DNA of 64,000 bases from Mactromeris polynyma (taxonomy: Eukaryota; Mollusca; Bivalvia; Venerida; Mactridae), in contig JASFXZ010000015.1 in assembly GCA_032209605.1 (NCBI GenBank), positions 3,410,001-3,474,000 on the forward strand, read 5' to 3'. Positions within the stretch are counted from its first letter, which is position 1. Every line of letters begins with the position of its first letter. The notes beneath the pieces were generated by a model, which was given only the letters and a program-made list of their open reading frames with translations, was not told the origin of the DNA and ran no database searches. Below, piece after piece: positions 10,925-24,200 of the stretch. The translations under genes and the position numbers were made by a program.

Positions 10925-13460
10925 GTTATCAGAAGACAAACTTTCTCTCCTAAAAGATAATTTGCTAGTTGTTATGTTCTTTTTTCCTCTAGCATCCAAA
11001 ACTAATAACGAATTAATGCGGAACAATCTGCAAAATAATCAAAGGAAGAATTAAGCTAGAAGTTGCGTGTTACTGTTTGCAATACATTGTGCAGGAGAAC
11101 ACTTCTTGTTACAATAGTTATAAATGTTGTCATGCATCGTTACACATATTTCTCAATAAAATGAATCGAAAGAAATCGAAACTGGTACCTAACAACCATG
11201 TGATATTCATAAGTTTTCCATTAATAACAAGACAGTTTTGACAATTTGACAGTTGCAAACATAATGTAATGTATAGCTGTTTTAATGGGAAGTGTAATCT
11301 GTACATTTCCCAGCCGACAAAATATATGGGACCCAGTTGGGTCCCAAGATGGAAAGTGCAACTGGGATTTACATGGGAACCATATGGGACCAATGTTGGC
11401 TCAGTATGGGACCAATATGGGCAAACACATATAGGACCATTATAAGCAGTATTAGGCGCTGGTGCAGTATGATATCGACAATCTTAACAACGACAGTGAA
11501 CGAAATTCCTCAGCAGTTTTATTCTGAATTTGACTGCATCACTTATGTTCATCAGGGCTTTACAGAACAAACAGCCTGCACATTATGTAAAACATTTCTA
11601 ATACCACAGTAATGACTTATTCAGGTGTTCAAATAGCTAAATAACATTTTGAATGCATCATTATTTATTTACAGTAGTATGCTTTCATTTTTACTTAAAT
11701 TGGCAGAAACGCAAAACTTTTATTAAAAGGCAGTCCCTAGGCAGCATGTAACACAGTGCCTACATAGTTAATCAACCATATTTATACAGCCTTGCTAACA
11801 CACATGACAACAGTTCTCTATTAATGAAACTTTGATGTAATGGCAGCAAAATACTGCCACATGAAAGCACAACTTAACAGTAAAAATGGTCATATCTGCA
11901 AAAAAAACTTCATACAGACCAAGCATTCTGTGATATAAACATAATACAGTAATATTCAGTACCAACAGTGGCAACAGTTGCCAAGTTCATAAAAGGAAAA
12001 CAACCTATACAGATATAATTAACAGGCTTTTAAGCATGCCTTAATGAAAATAAAGGTTGCAATTTGGCAACATAAAGGTTCTTTGGGGCGTTTTCTGTAA
12101 TAATAAAGTGAACGTAAAAGCTCATTAAGACCTACGCTCCCACACATCGCTTTGATTCCACTACCGTTACATTCAACCGCTGCCGTATTACACAGTATAT
12201 TTTTATATTTGACCAATCGAAATCACCGTTCGTTCCTGATACTAAATGCCATTAGTCGGCACGATCACGTGACTACTGAGTTTATAATAGATGGGTATTT
12301 TCCAGTGTTAAACCAATCAAGTGTGTACACAGTGTATAGCCTTTCGTGTCGAAGGAAATTTTGACTATCTAGCTAATCGGTTATATTTCATGTCATTAAA
12401 AGTATAGCATTTACAGAAACCAGTGTTTTGTTCTTTCATCGAGGATTGTAATGATACGTATTACAAATAGCGTGGCGAATTTAAGTAACAAGATACCAAG
12501 TAACGATATGACGCAGTTTAAATATACGCAGATTCCGCACCGACAGATGTTTAAAAGACCTTAAATCACTACACATTTACAGGCATCGGAATAATTCTGG
12601 CATGCCGACGAAACGATAGTCACTTACGTTCGATTTATTTATTTTTTCTAACAATTTCCATAGTCACAGCGGCATTTCTATGGCAGTAAAAGGTGTATAT
12701 TCAATGCACACTCGCATAAACTTTATTTACACATGTTTACTGTCCTACATTTGTGACATTAGCGAGTCGTTGTAAGCGGCTCGCTTAATGACTGCGGACG
12801 TCTGTCGACTCGCATGTCTAAATATAGACAATATCAGTTGTGCGGGAGTTATAAAGCAGATGGTGATTATGAAATTATCGGAATAAGCGCCCGATGCTAA
12901 AGGAGAGTAATTAAGACCATCTAATTTGATGGACTCTAACATGTAAATTTAGTAATGACAGAGAAACATTTCTATGCGCAAATTACCCTTTGTGAAGACG
13001 TCTTTAGATATTTGCATGAAATTGAACAGTGCATAAGTCAAATATTGGAACAATGCAGAAATAATTGAGTTACAGTATTTTCTCACATCGCATGATATGA
13101 TGTTACGCCCTCTGGAAGTCTTTAAGATCTATACTAGTATCTTAAATATATAACTCAACAAACGAAAACTAAAACAAAGACTATGGGATTCGTTTCAAAG
13201 ACTGTTACTCTCTAGAAGTATTTGGATATATATATCTATTAACTAACTAGTACATGTACATGTATATATGATATCTAAACAAGAAACAAACTACTCGGCG
13301 CATCCACTAAGTTAAATATTATAGAAAATGTTTAGATAGTGTTATTACTTTGGAATTATTACGTAAGGTATCGAAAAAATAAGATCACGAAATTGTAAAG
13401 AAGTTTCATGAGTTTCTTAAAATAAGATTTAAAAATGCACCTTTAAAGGAAAAAATAGAC
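10925..13460. other. Intergenic stretch upstream of the lectin-like gene
   Basis: The first few hundred bases should hold the promoter and 5' UTR of the minus-strand lectin-like gene, but I cannot point to a TATA box. No other exon is supported. A TCACGTGA-like E-box lies at about 12,264-12,272 in a slightly CpG-richer stretch (12,130-12,300), a possible but unproven regulatory segment. Confidence 0.35.
11325..11445. repeat. Short ATGGGACCAAT-type repeats
   Basis: TGGGACC/TGGGTCC and ATGGGAC words recur five or more times with irregular spacing (about 11,327, 11,338, 11,376, 11,390, 11,408), giving an imperfect minisatellite. The + frame starting at 11,337 translates it into a Gly-Pro-rich chance peptide. 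Confidence 0.45.
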
Positions 13461-16400
13461 AAACAGTATCTGAGTATTGGAAAAGTGTTGGAAGTCCCCG
13501 AATGACGGTCAGTGGAGCTTATATACTACCAGGATATCCACAGCCCACAGCATAGCACCCACAGTCCACATATGTTGCGGTGGCCCACAGTATGGGTCGT
13601 GGCAAAAAGAACGCCAGGTGCTTGTTATCAAAATAAACATTAACACAGGCCTTCACGTATAAACTATTCTTAAACAATATAAAGTATACATCAAATAACC
13701 TCATAAGGCATTTTCTTGGCATTCTTCACAGAAAACATCGTAAAAGGTACTGAGAAAATTCTGAAACAGCGGTGCAGTAGACCGTGGCGGTTGTTAAGTA
13801 ACCGTCACAGTGAAATCCAAAATGGCTGAAAAATACATGTTCTGCACGATGCAAGAACCTAATAAGACTACAATTGATGATATAACAATACATAGGATAA
13901 CATAGACTTACAGGAACGTGCATGTAACAAATAGTAAGTGCTTTCAACATGCAGTTATAAACTGAGGATTGCAAACAGTCAACTAGGATTAGGATAAATA
14001 GTGACAAGTGGCGGAAACATAAAAACACATAATTATGTCACGGAAAACGTAACGAAACAGACTTAAATGATGGCATAAATAAAAGCTGGCACATTATGTA
14101 ACGTTGTGTTGCTGTCTTGTTAAATCAAGTCAGCAACCAACTACATGTACTGTCGTCAGCAGTAGCTACACAATTTAAAAGTAAACAAGAGACGTATCAT
14201 GATGGGAGCAAGTGAAGGATGAATGTACCACACTCCCAAGGTTCAGGTTAATTCTAGAACATCCCAATAAGACAATATAAAAATATTATGCATTGCTCCC
14301 AAACGACTCGGCAAACTGAGTTAAAAAAATCTAAAGGTTGGAAAATGTTTCTATACCTGTTTCAGAAAACAATAAAGGATTTTCCGAAAAGTTTCACTAA
14401 GAATGAAATGTAGTCCTCTGTTGTGCAACTTTGGACAATTGTCCCCTTTAGATCTCAAATGTCAATTACTCAAAACGTATAAAGAAATTAAAGCATACAA
14501 GTTAAAACCAGAACAAAATTAAAGGAAAATTTGGTACAAAAATAAGTAAAACTTGTAACCAATTACAGTCAGACGTGTGAGCAAAGATCTACACATAAAA
14601 TTGCTAAATGATCTTCGACTTATGTTTGATGGTTCCATTCTACCAAATGCCATTTAAATAATTATATATTTAAAGGGAGTTTTTGGTTAAGAAAGCTAAT
14701 CGTTGGTTTTCGGATAAATAAATTTATGACAGAACCGCAGGAAAATGTGACGATAATAATTATTTCGTACTGTACATGTACAGAACCTCAGTTTTGATAT
14801 GTTATCGAGCTATTTTTAGAAACTGGGATTCCCAAATAAACCACTTTGCAGCATATCCGAGTCACTTATTACCAAATAGCTTTATAAAGCGTAAATACAA
14901 CAAGGTTTTGTCTTTGAATGCAGTTTTTGTAAGGAACAATGCAAGCAAAGGGCGTGTCTGTTCCGGCCAACTTGTGTTTCATACCATATTTCAGGCGATC
15001 CACTAATACAATTTTTCACAGCCTAATAGAATTTAAAATGCACGAGATTTCCTCAGGAAAATGACATTGCCTGCCCATCAAATGGCATTGGGGATTCGTG
15101 GTTCAAAATTATACTTGACTTGACATTTGGAGTTAAATATGCACATTATTCTCGGATATTCCTTTCAGCATAGCAGTGTTCTGGAATGAAGAACAGTGTT
15201 CTTATTTGCTCCATTGAGAACATTGTACTGCATTTAAGCACATTGTTCTAAACCATTACATTGGCGCAAGCGAATAATATCATTCCGAATCACACTTGAA
15301 AGGAATACGCCCTTTGACAGGTTAATAAATCTATACAATACTAGCGTAAAGTACATGTATTAAGTTGAATAATGCAGATTGTCGCGCATGAATTAATTAT
15401 TTGTTTAGATGCTAGAGAAATATAGCGCATTTAACTAACACATTATTTTTACGGATAGGTATTTGGGATCAGAAAAATTACGAATGTCCTGTCAAAAGTA
15501 ATTGGCGTTCTCCTGTTTGTGTCAATCATGTTGTTGCCACGAACACATTTTTCAGTTATATAGAGGACGATAATGTCAAGAACTAATAGTCTAATGACGT
15601 TTGCTGATAATATAAGCTGATAACAGTTAGAGTAATGTGCAACAACAACTTTAAACATACAATTTCATTACCTCAAGGGGTACAATTTTGCTCTGACGTT
15701 TTCAATCCAGTCGCAAAACCACAAATGTACAACTTGATCTTATTTATTGATTTTTGTAAATGTCATTGTGTCCTCATATATTGGTCCTGTTATAGTATTG
15801 ATAGACGTCGATAGTAGAAGAAGGGACACGCATGAAGTTGTTTAAATTAAATACTGACCTTTGAGATACTCCGATAATATGTTCAATAACATTTGAGAGT
15901 CCCCTGACAGTAGATTAATATGCAATTTGAAGGAAAGCTTCCTCAAATTTAACTGTACTGTGTTTCTCTAGAAATAATCGATACAAATGTCAAATAGTCT
16001 AAGCAAACAGTTTTAGACCATGTGTATACAAGAAAGGTTGAGGTAAGGTATCAATGATGCCAGAAGAGTGTAGCAAAACAGTAAAACCAGGCGATGCTGC
16101 TTTTTTCAGATACACTTCTAAATGTACATGTATACAATATAATAATAAGAATGTCTAACTGCAAACACGTATTTGCCGACGGTAAATGGAATATTCAATT
16201 CCTGTTGTCACCAGGCTTCATTAATTACAAAAATCATCAGACTTGTTTCGCCATGTATTCATTACATATTTATATTTTAATAGCAGTGTCATTACATTTA
16301 CTTAATTTTGATTGATAGAAGTAAACGAACATGAAAATGTTCAAAAGTAATTACATATTTTGTTTTGAAAAACAGAACACTGTTTAATAGTTTATTTAGA

Positions 16401-16581
16401 TTTGAAAGAATTGTTTCGGACGTCATTTTGTAGTTAACTTTTGCACTTTGTTCCTTATACCTGAATTGCCATACACAAGTAGATGTCTGATTTTATATAT
16501 TTTGGTATTAAATGTTACTAGAAAAATATATCTATTCGAAAGTGTAAAAAATCTGAAAATGGAGTTTAGTCACTATTACAG
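13461..16581. other. AT-rich intergenic stretch, no supported gene
   Basis: There is a slightly GC-richer block at 13,490-13,620 (CCCACAG words repeated), but neither strand gives a recognisable protein. The frames at 13,726-14,028, 14,776-15,006 and 15,449-15,658 have no domain signature. Around 15,160-15,255 the word GAACA.TGT recurs. Confidence 0.4.
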
Positions 16582-16831
16582 GTTTTGTCACTGAACAGAG
16601 CATGTGTTTGTTTTATTTTTGTCATGTTGGTGATTCATGCGACGGCTGTGTATGTGATAATGGTGTCATTAAATATGATCCGATCCATTGTAATGATGAC
16701 ACAAATCTTACATGTGTTGATCCGGTAAAGGGAGATGACAGTTATTATACCTGTCCTAATGGTACAGTATGTTCTTCTGTTTACAATTGTCTTAATAACA
16801 TAAATATTAACCATTTCATAATTACATGTTG
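16582..16831 (+). other. Cysteine-rich exon-like open segment, unrecognised
   Basis: After a good acceptor (CACTATTACAG, ending 16,581) the frame is open for 83 codons to a TGA. It is rich in cysteine: CDGCVCDNG, then single Cys at HCNDD, TCVDP, YTCPNG, VCSSV and NCLN. If the GGTACAG at about 16,760 is a donor, the exon would be phase 1 at both ends, like the other extracellular exons in this window. No partner exons were found nearby and I do not recognise the family, so this is only a candidate for a secreted-protein exon or its relic. Confidence 0.25.
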
Positions 16832-17394
16832 AACATTTATATACCAGGTTCATTTGAATATTAAACATTCAAAATTACATATTGAACATTTATTCATTGA
16901 GCAATATAAATTAAATACTAGACTTGAGAGTATAGAGACAGTTTTATACATGTAGCATATTATTCAAATTAATGTGCATAAGTTACAGTCAGTTCTAGAG
17001 ACCTTAAACTGTCAATAATAGTATTCAGACCATTTGCATAGTTATTCATTTATAATTAATTATGTGTATACTAAGAATTAGTTATACAGTGCGAAGATTA
17101 ATTAACTTTTTACTAACTAGTATGAAAAATCGTTCATAGCATTAACAACTATAATTTAATGATACATGTACATGTATCCATTGTAAAATATGTAAAACTT
17201 CAAGGTTTTAAAATAGCCTGATTGTTATTAATGACAACAGACAGAGAGAATAAGCTGTTATATGGAAATCTAACTGATAAATATCCCTCAATGACAAGTA
17301 CGATAATACGATCATTATATTATGCTATATATGTGTAAATGTAAATACCCAAATACATGCTAAATCTAATCTCCTTTGTTACCAATATGCATAA

Positions 17395-18065
17395 AGCCGG
17401 GTTATGTGTGGGAAAGTGGCATATACCACCTGTATGTCGTGCCTCGGTGGCCGACGACCTGCATGTGTGCCTGCGACGTACCGACCGACCACGGGACGGA
17501 TTTTTCCGAGTGCCCGAAGGCTGCCGAGCGCAGGCCCGTCCAAAGCGTTCATGCGTGCCTTCTCGCTCGCTAACGTACAGTCGTACTATCACAGGCAGAA
17601 GGACGCGGACGTTGCTCGATGTCGACCTTCGTGGGTTGGCAACATCATCACCCCTACATATAGTTCCGGGACCTCACCGTGGGTTTATTGTGGACACAAA
17701 ATGGAACGCTTACGACTGTGGTTTCCCCGGCGGTAGAGAACTACCGAAACCGGGCTCTTTGAGACGCTAAGTGATAATCCGTTCATGGCCCTGTCGTTTG
17801 CCCCCGCAATTGCCCGGGAAGTAGGTGACCGATGCTGGGGAAAGTGGCAGACAGTGATGGAGGCAGTCTCCCGTAATTCGGCGGTCGTTATCTTGTCTGT
17901 TTTCCAAACGCACACTCGTCCGACCACAGCCGGAAATTTTCAAAAGCCCCAGAGTCGGCCGGGTGATGGAACGTTTGAAGTACACACGCGTGTAGGCATA
18001 CATGTTTCTGTTATTAGCAATAGTAATCAGCAAGTTTCTTTTGGGTTAGCTCTTTTGCGTTAGTG
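17395..18065. other. GC- and CpG-rich island in AT-rich DNA
   Basis: About 650 bases rich in CG dinucleotides (CCGACCGACC, CGCTCGCTAACG, GCGGACGTTGCTCG, CCGGCGG, GTCGGCCGGG) stand out sharply from the flanks. Long frames are open on both strands, which is expected from GC content rather than coding. No family is recognised, and I found no convincing terminal inverted repeats. It could be an unmethylated promoter island, a processed or transferred fragment, or an uncharacterised repeat. Confidence 0.5.
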
Positions 18066-21000
18066 ATGTCAGCTCAAATCCGTTTTCTAGTTGATATCGC
18101 AAAAGCTTACCGCTAGTTTTTTCTAGACATTGACTACTTTCTTTATGAGTATGAAGACTTTGACACTTCAGAATTACAGACTTGGGATAACTCATCCGAT
18201 GAGTGTCCGCGGATTTCGCCTTCTATAGCAATTGGCTCTGACTAGCCCATGAACATGTATAATGTCACAGGCAACTACATATATTATTCCGGTAACTTGT
18301 GTGCCGAAAGAGATGGTCGAATTTGAATTCACATACTTGTTGAACAGTTTCCCAGGGTAGTATACGAAGCGAAATAAATAACATTTCCTCTATTCAATAC
18401 ATACATTAGATCAAATTCACATACATACTACATTAATGCAGTCGGACAAAAAATCTGAATAACAAATGAAACATAGACTAGTTGCAATTTATATAAATGT
18501 CCGATATGATCAATATATCTGCAGGTTGAATGAACATTATATTATTTTGATAAACAACAATATTTGACTTTTACCAGTATTGAGGTAAGTAGGCCTATTT
18601 GGATATTTAATTTGCTTAGTGTGGACATTACTTTATAAATTAGTTATAAAGGCCTAATTTGTAAAACTAAATTGCTCAGAATCAATTATAAAATCAATAA
18701 TTGTTGACATTAAAAAATAGTATAGCCATAAACATAATTATATGCAGAAAAAATATTTTTAGTTTTGTTAATACTAGTGAAAAAATGTAAATACCGGTGA
18801 TTTACTGGTCTGGGTTACTCACTGTTGAGTAGGTCTATTTCTTTCAAACGTAATTTATAAGAGTTAGAAAAGTTCTGATTTCTTCATTATTTCATTTACT
18901 ATAGTGTTTAGAGTTTATGATAGGGCAGAAATTAGTAATAAATCATGTTTAAACCCTAAACATCACACCTATGTTGAATTAAGTTCTTAAATAATAAACA
19001 CATTTTAGAACATTCAACACAGATCTCGACCTGATCAATGGTCTTTCAGTTTAAGTCTATAAAAATATTTGACACTTCTGATCTCAACTGTACTGTATAT
19101 ACAAATGTAATGTGTCAGATGGTGACAGGAAACACTAATTGGATGTATATTGGATTCCAACTGGGGCAGACTAAGCGAAATGCTAATTAGGGGTCTGGAC
19201 AAGATTGATATCTAGATAGTGCACACAGGGGACACTATTGTTTATTGCATAATATTATATAATTTGTCTTAGCCAAACTTTGCCTTGTTTCTTTAAGGCA
19301 TAATTACTGGAAATTTTAGAAATATGTGTTGAATGATTTATTGATGATTTGAGAAATAATCCTAATATAGTAATGTATGTACACTCTATTTATTAAACAT
19401 ACTATTTTTTCAATTTCAATGCAAAATATTTTCCACATGGACTTTTAGTTTAAACATATTTTATTCCCATATATACACATGTATGCACACAGTAAAACAA
19501 AAACAAAAAATACATAATGGAAAAGGATAAGAATGAAAGACAAAATGTCTTATAAAATTCTTCTCCCTGACAAGACTTCTTTGTACTAGAGTTGTACATT
19601 TTTGAAAGTAAATTCGGGTACTACATGGATTTTTAACAAATATAATAGACATTACAAAATATCATCATATTATCCAAAAGATGTCAATTTTGTGCATCTT
19701 TTGTGGCTGTAGTATAAAATATGTCCATTCGAATAAGACGCTTAGCTATGATGTTGATTTTCCTTACATCATTTTTGGTCTGACACAGACGGTTTTGAGT
19801 ACTAATTTCTTATCAGGAAACCAGGCAGGCGTAAAATGCAGAGTCAAAGTTTGATCACGAAGATGATTCAACGCAAAATCGCTCGGAAGACACTCCAAAA
19901 TTACATTACGTTTATTATTGTCGGTCGCCATTTTGTAAAGCGCTTGTCTAACGTAGTTACAACGAGCACCAGTTGCTAAGGTGGGCGTGGCTACAGTGCG
20001 AATGAGGAAAGGTCAATTGGTGTGTATAAAATGTATTTGGCAGAATACTAGTTTCAACATGTGTACACTTATCGAATATTAAGTGTTATATTACCTTCAC
20101 AATGATTATGGTATTTATGCAAGTCTATGCAGTTACGATCATGCAAAGGCCATGGATAGATTAATTAAAAACGTTACATTACATAATAAAAAGATGCAAA
20201 TATTATATTGTCTATGTATGAGACTGAATCAGAATATTTCATCAGATTATTTTCTATTTGAACAGTTTTTAATTGTATTTACTGCAATTAACAATCGTAA
20301 AAGCAGCCTTAGAAGACTAGAAACCGACCGAGACCGACTTTCCATACGCCCCGTGCAATGCAAAATGATTCATTTGAGTCGTCATTGATAACTTTATCTA
20401 ATAAGACCTACGTTTTTTTTGTAATTCTGATATTGTCTATTGTTAATCTGATGATCGAACGTATTATTAATTGTTCTGTTGTTTAACCTTTAACATTTCC
20501 TTAATATAGTAATTTCAACATGGTAATGAGCAGACAAGGAAAGTATATAGCGCAACCACTCCTGATCGACCATCTCTTCAGCGACAGCCTCGCTTAGATA
20601 GCACTATTTATTTTCCCGCACAACACATTCGGTACAAATTTAACCTCTCGCTGGACCTACATCGACAGCAACCGAAGTGCATATCAATTAAAGGATATTA
20701 CTATCGAGGGGTTGACAGCAGATAGAAAGTATGATAACAAATTATAAAGAAAACACAACCTCTTCTTTAACAAGTATGTTACTTATTAGTTATGCTTGAG
20801 ATATAAATACAATCTATGTATTAATCGATGAAGAACGTTTCGCATAATGCTTGCATAATTATAAGAGCTAAACCGCCAGCATTTAAATATCTTAAGTTCT
20901 TTAATGCAAATTTCTGTTGATTTCGAAATCGTTGAACACTTATCTTAAGAACACTTTTATTCCAGGAATAAAGAAATATTGCGTATATGATGTAAATGTA

Positions 21001-21289
21001 ATATTTACCCACAAATGTAACAAATGGAAAAATGACAGTAGTTGATATGTTTAAATTAAGAATGATAAATCAATACGTATATTATTTACATACTATTTAA
21101 TGCACATTATATAGCACATAAGTATATGACCATAAACAATTGATAAATATATTTAAGACAGTTACTGCCTTCATATTTAAGTATCTTCGTGAAATCGGGG
21201 ACTGGTACATTTGTTTTTCAAATTACACCGAAGTTTGGTATCGCATAGCTATATATATTCATACACAACCACAGTATTTGCCCTAATAT
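18066..21289. other. Mostly unexplained intergenic stretch before duplication copy A
   Basis: A block at about 18,275-18,460 recurs at 42,455-42,600 (ACATATATTATTCCGGT, then TGTGCCGA.AGAGATG, ATACTTGTTGA, AACATTTCCTCT), suggesting that the duplication unit begins this far upstream. Apart from the candidate exon at 19.76-19.93 kb I see no gene. The + frame at 20,083-20,388 is AT-rich and featureless. Confidence 0.4.
19764..19931 (-). CDS. Candidate first exon or 55-residue small ORF
   Basis: On the minus strand, AAAATGGCGACC gives a strong start context below a CpG-richer stretch (GGGCGTGGC near 19,985). The frame then runs 55 codons with varied, globular-looking composition (MATDNNKRNVILECLPSDF..., later TPAWFPDKKLVLK) and ends TAA. 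A plausible donor (GAT followed by GTAAGG) overlaps the stop, so this may instead be exon 1 of a spliced gene whose later exons I could not find. No family is recognised; it could be chance. Confidence 0.25.
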   Translation of the reverse strand: MATDNNKRNVILECLPSDFALNHLRDQTLTLHFTPAWFPDKKLVLKTVCVRPKMM

Positions 21290-24200
21290 GGACTAGACAT
21301 AAGTTGACAATCACATGATATTCACGTTGTCTATGAAATATGGGAACACTTATACAAACCCAGCGAACAAATAGAGTTGTCATTATTACAAGTGCATTAA
21401 GATCTAACTATGAATAAACTGATACAAGTGATTGTATTTATTGTGTCTTATTCGTATCCTTAACGTCTGCGTAGTGTGCAGTGCAAACCCCCAAAAACAT
21501 CAACACATTGATGAGATTACTTGTAGTCGTCTAAGGTTATGCACACACTGTAAACTCATGTTGCGTCTATTGTTTATTTCAAATACATTTGCTGTCGAAG
21601 CTGTACAGATATTTTAGACAGATACATCATTGACTGCTTATCTGTTAATTTCTTCATTCAATGTATCAAAATGCCTAAATATTTCATAGAATCAAACTCA
21701 ATATCAATATGCAACTCTATCTCTTTGTGGTAATGCTGCTAAAACATATATTTGTATGTCAATATTTGTTCACGCATTTAGTAAAAGGAAACCAATTTAC
21801 GAAATGGTTAAGAAACGATTATTTTCTCATCTGGCGTTTGGTTAACTTTTATATTAAAGTACAGTGTTTTCACTTTGTAACTTGGGACATATCTTTATCT
21901 TTACTAGAGGAGTATGTTTGACAAAACCATTACCACTTGATGAGTTGTGCTTGTAGTATGACTCTTTTAGACTAGATTAAATTTCAATATGACCGAAACT
22001 CTACCTATCTTTTCTAGATGAGTTCGAAGGCAGGATGTAGATCTATGTGATGAAGTTAGCTTGAAGTATGCCTCTAAAGTAGTCTAACTTAACACACCAT
22101 TTCCACAAGTATGGTATAACGGACAAGCTGGATCACTGGGGAATGAATACTACAAAACCTTTGATAAGGGTAACTTTGGTAAACCTTATATTTTACAATC
22201 AGTGTAAGAATATTTTAAACTATATTCATTACAAGAAGTGTATACATGTACTTGGTTAATACACTTGTTGTTTTCAATTAAAATCTCACGTTGGTCTTGC
22301 ACGGGGAGCACAGGGTATGGCATATCCACGAACATCAGCTGGTTTGGATACAGGTACCATCGTTTACATGTAAACTTTTTGAAAGTAATTCTCGTTTATA
22401 CACTGCTGTGTTGAACATTGTTAGTAAACGTGGCGCATGTACATCATCGAAGGCGGAAAATAATTAATCAATAGTCTGAGGACTATACTACGTGTGCATT
22501 ATCATATATACATTCTTATGTGTTCCGTAGATTTTGTAAATAATGTTTGTTTTGTTTTGTTAACACTTACGATTTTGCTCTCCAACTTAAAGGAAATAAA
22601 CGCGTCCGTCCGTCTCGATAATTTCGAAATTAATAGACTGAGGCATTTCTTTGCTTGAGGCAGGCCTGTCTGAGAGACAGTGTGCACGTCGTACATTGTG
22701 TACAGACTACTTTGACGGGATGAAGTGAATATATATTATTTAAATAATACGAAAAGAAAAGCCTTGTCACAAAATTGTTTCCCCATACAAAATGGTCAAA
22801 CTGGCCAATCGAAAGTAATAAGCTCATACCATGGGTATTGCCATAATTTGAAACTAATACATAATTGTGATAGGTGGTTTGTTGATAATGTACATACATA
22901 TAACGATTGTGCATTTTGTGTGAAAACAAATGTGTAGGGGCAGGGAGGGCCAAGTTCAGAATCCAACTTTACGACACTATTCAACCTTTCCAGTTGTGTA
23001 TGGCCAAACTAATTCTAAGGGATACCAGTACTAAACTGCTCTTCCACAAGCAACTGACACCTTTCTCATGAGGTGTATGTACCAGAGAAATGCCTTGATA
23101 ACGAAACATACCCCTCAACCTGGTTTCAATCTATGGCCTTAACGTTGGCAATAGAATGCTCTGTCATATTTATCAGCCGGTTTTTTAGAGAACATATGAC
23201 ATTTAAACCAGTCTAAACAAGGTTAATACCAAAATATTGTTTAAAGCCATCCAAATGAAGACTCAATAGACATCCAGAACAATTATGCACTTTTGTTCCA
23301 AATGAGAAACTGAAAATATAACATTTTATCTTACAGTGCGAAAGGTATGATATATGATTCATTCACTCAGATAGCACACTATTGTGTATGATGTTTTAGC
23401 ATCGTAAGCTGTATGCCATTGTTTATAGGGTGCATGCTTTATATACATAGGACGCATAGGTCCGTATAACATGTGCAAATATAATGAAATGACAATTAAA
23501 AATGTTATATGCGAAGCATATAAATCATGCGCCAGCTATTAAGATAAGAGATAATTACAACGTAACTACGAACTTCATGAGTGGCACTGACAGAGTAAAA
23601 ATTCATCCAATTTAAAATAATACATAACCAGGTCATTATGACCATAATCACCAAAACGTTTCAAGTGTGTATCAGTATGTTTATGGCAAGTATTATTTAC
23701 GGCATAGTGAATAAATATAATTAAACTATTGCCGTTTTTGTATTGATGAAATTTGATTACATGGTATTTATATTAATTTAGTACTTTTTCTGAGTATGTC
23801 TAGATCTACGTACCATCTAATTAACAGACATATCAAATGATTCTGGTATATATTTATAATGATCAGATTCTCTATTCAATTCATGCACATAGATGGGAAT
23901 TATAAACCAATGCCGGTCAACACTATGATATGACTTAATCAGTTGTAGAAACGGGGGACTCCTGCTTACCGTTACCCGTAGTCAATTAAGTGTGTCGCTT
24001 TCAACGGTTCGTTTGAACTACTTACATACACAATCCCTCCTTAGCACATCGAGTGTATGACGTTTATGAATATGCTTATTTCATTGCTACGGTAACTTCC
24101 ACGATAACAGCCATTGAAATATATGAGGATTTGTCAACGGTGCTCTTAATACATTATTATTGTCCCTCATATGAATTCAAACATGCAGCGTATGCAAAAT

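Noticed and set aside
17357..18063. Overlapping 90-137-codon frames in the GC-rich island
   Set aside because: Open on both strands because of low AT content; no domain or codon signature distinguishes one frame.
20083..20388. 101-codon plus-strand frame
   Set aside because: Featureless composition and no paralogue elsewhere in the window.
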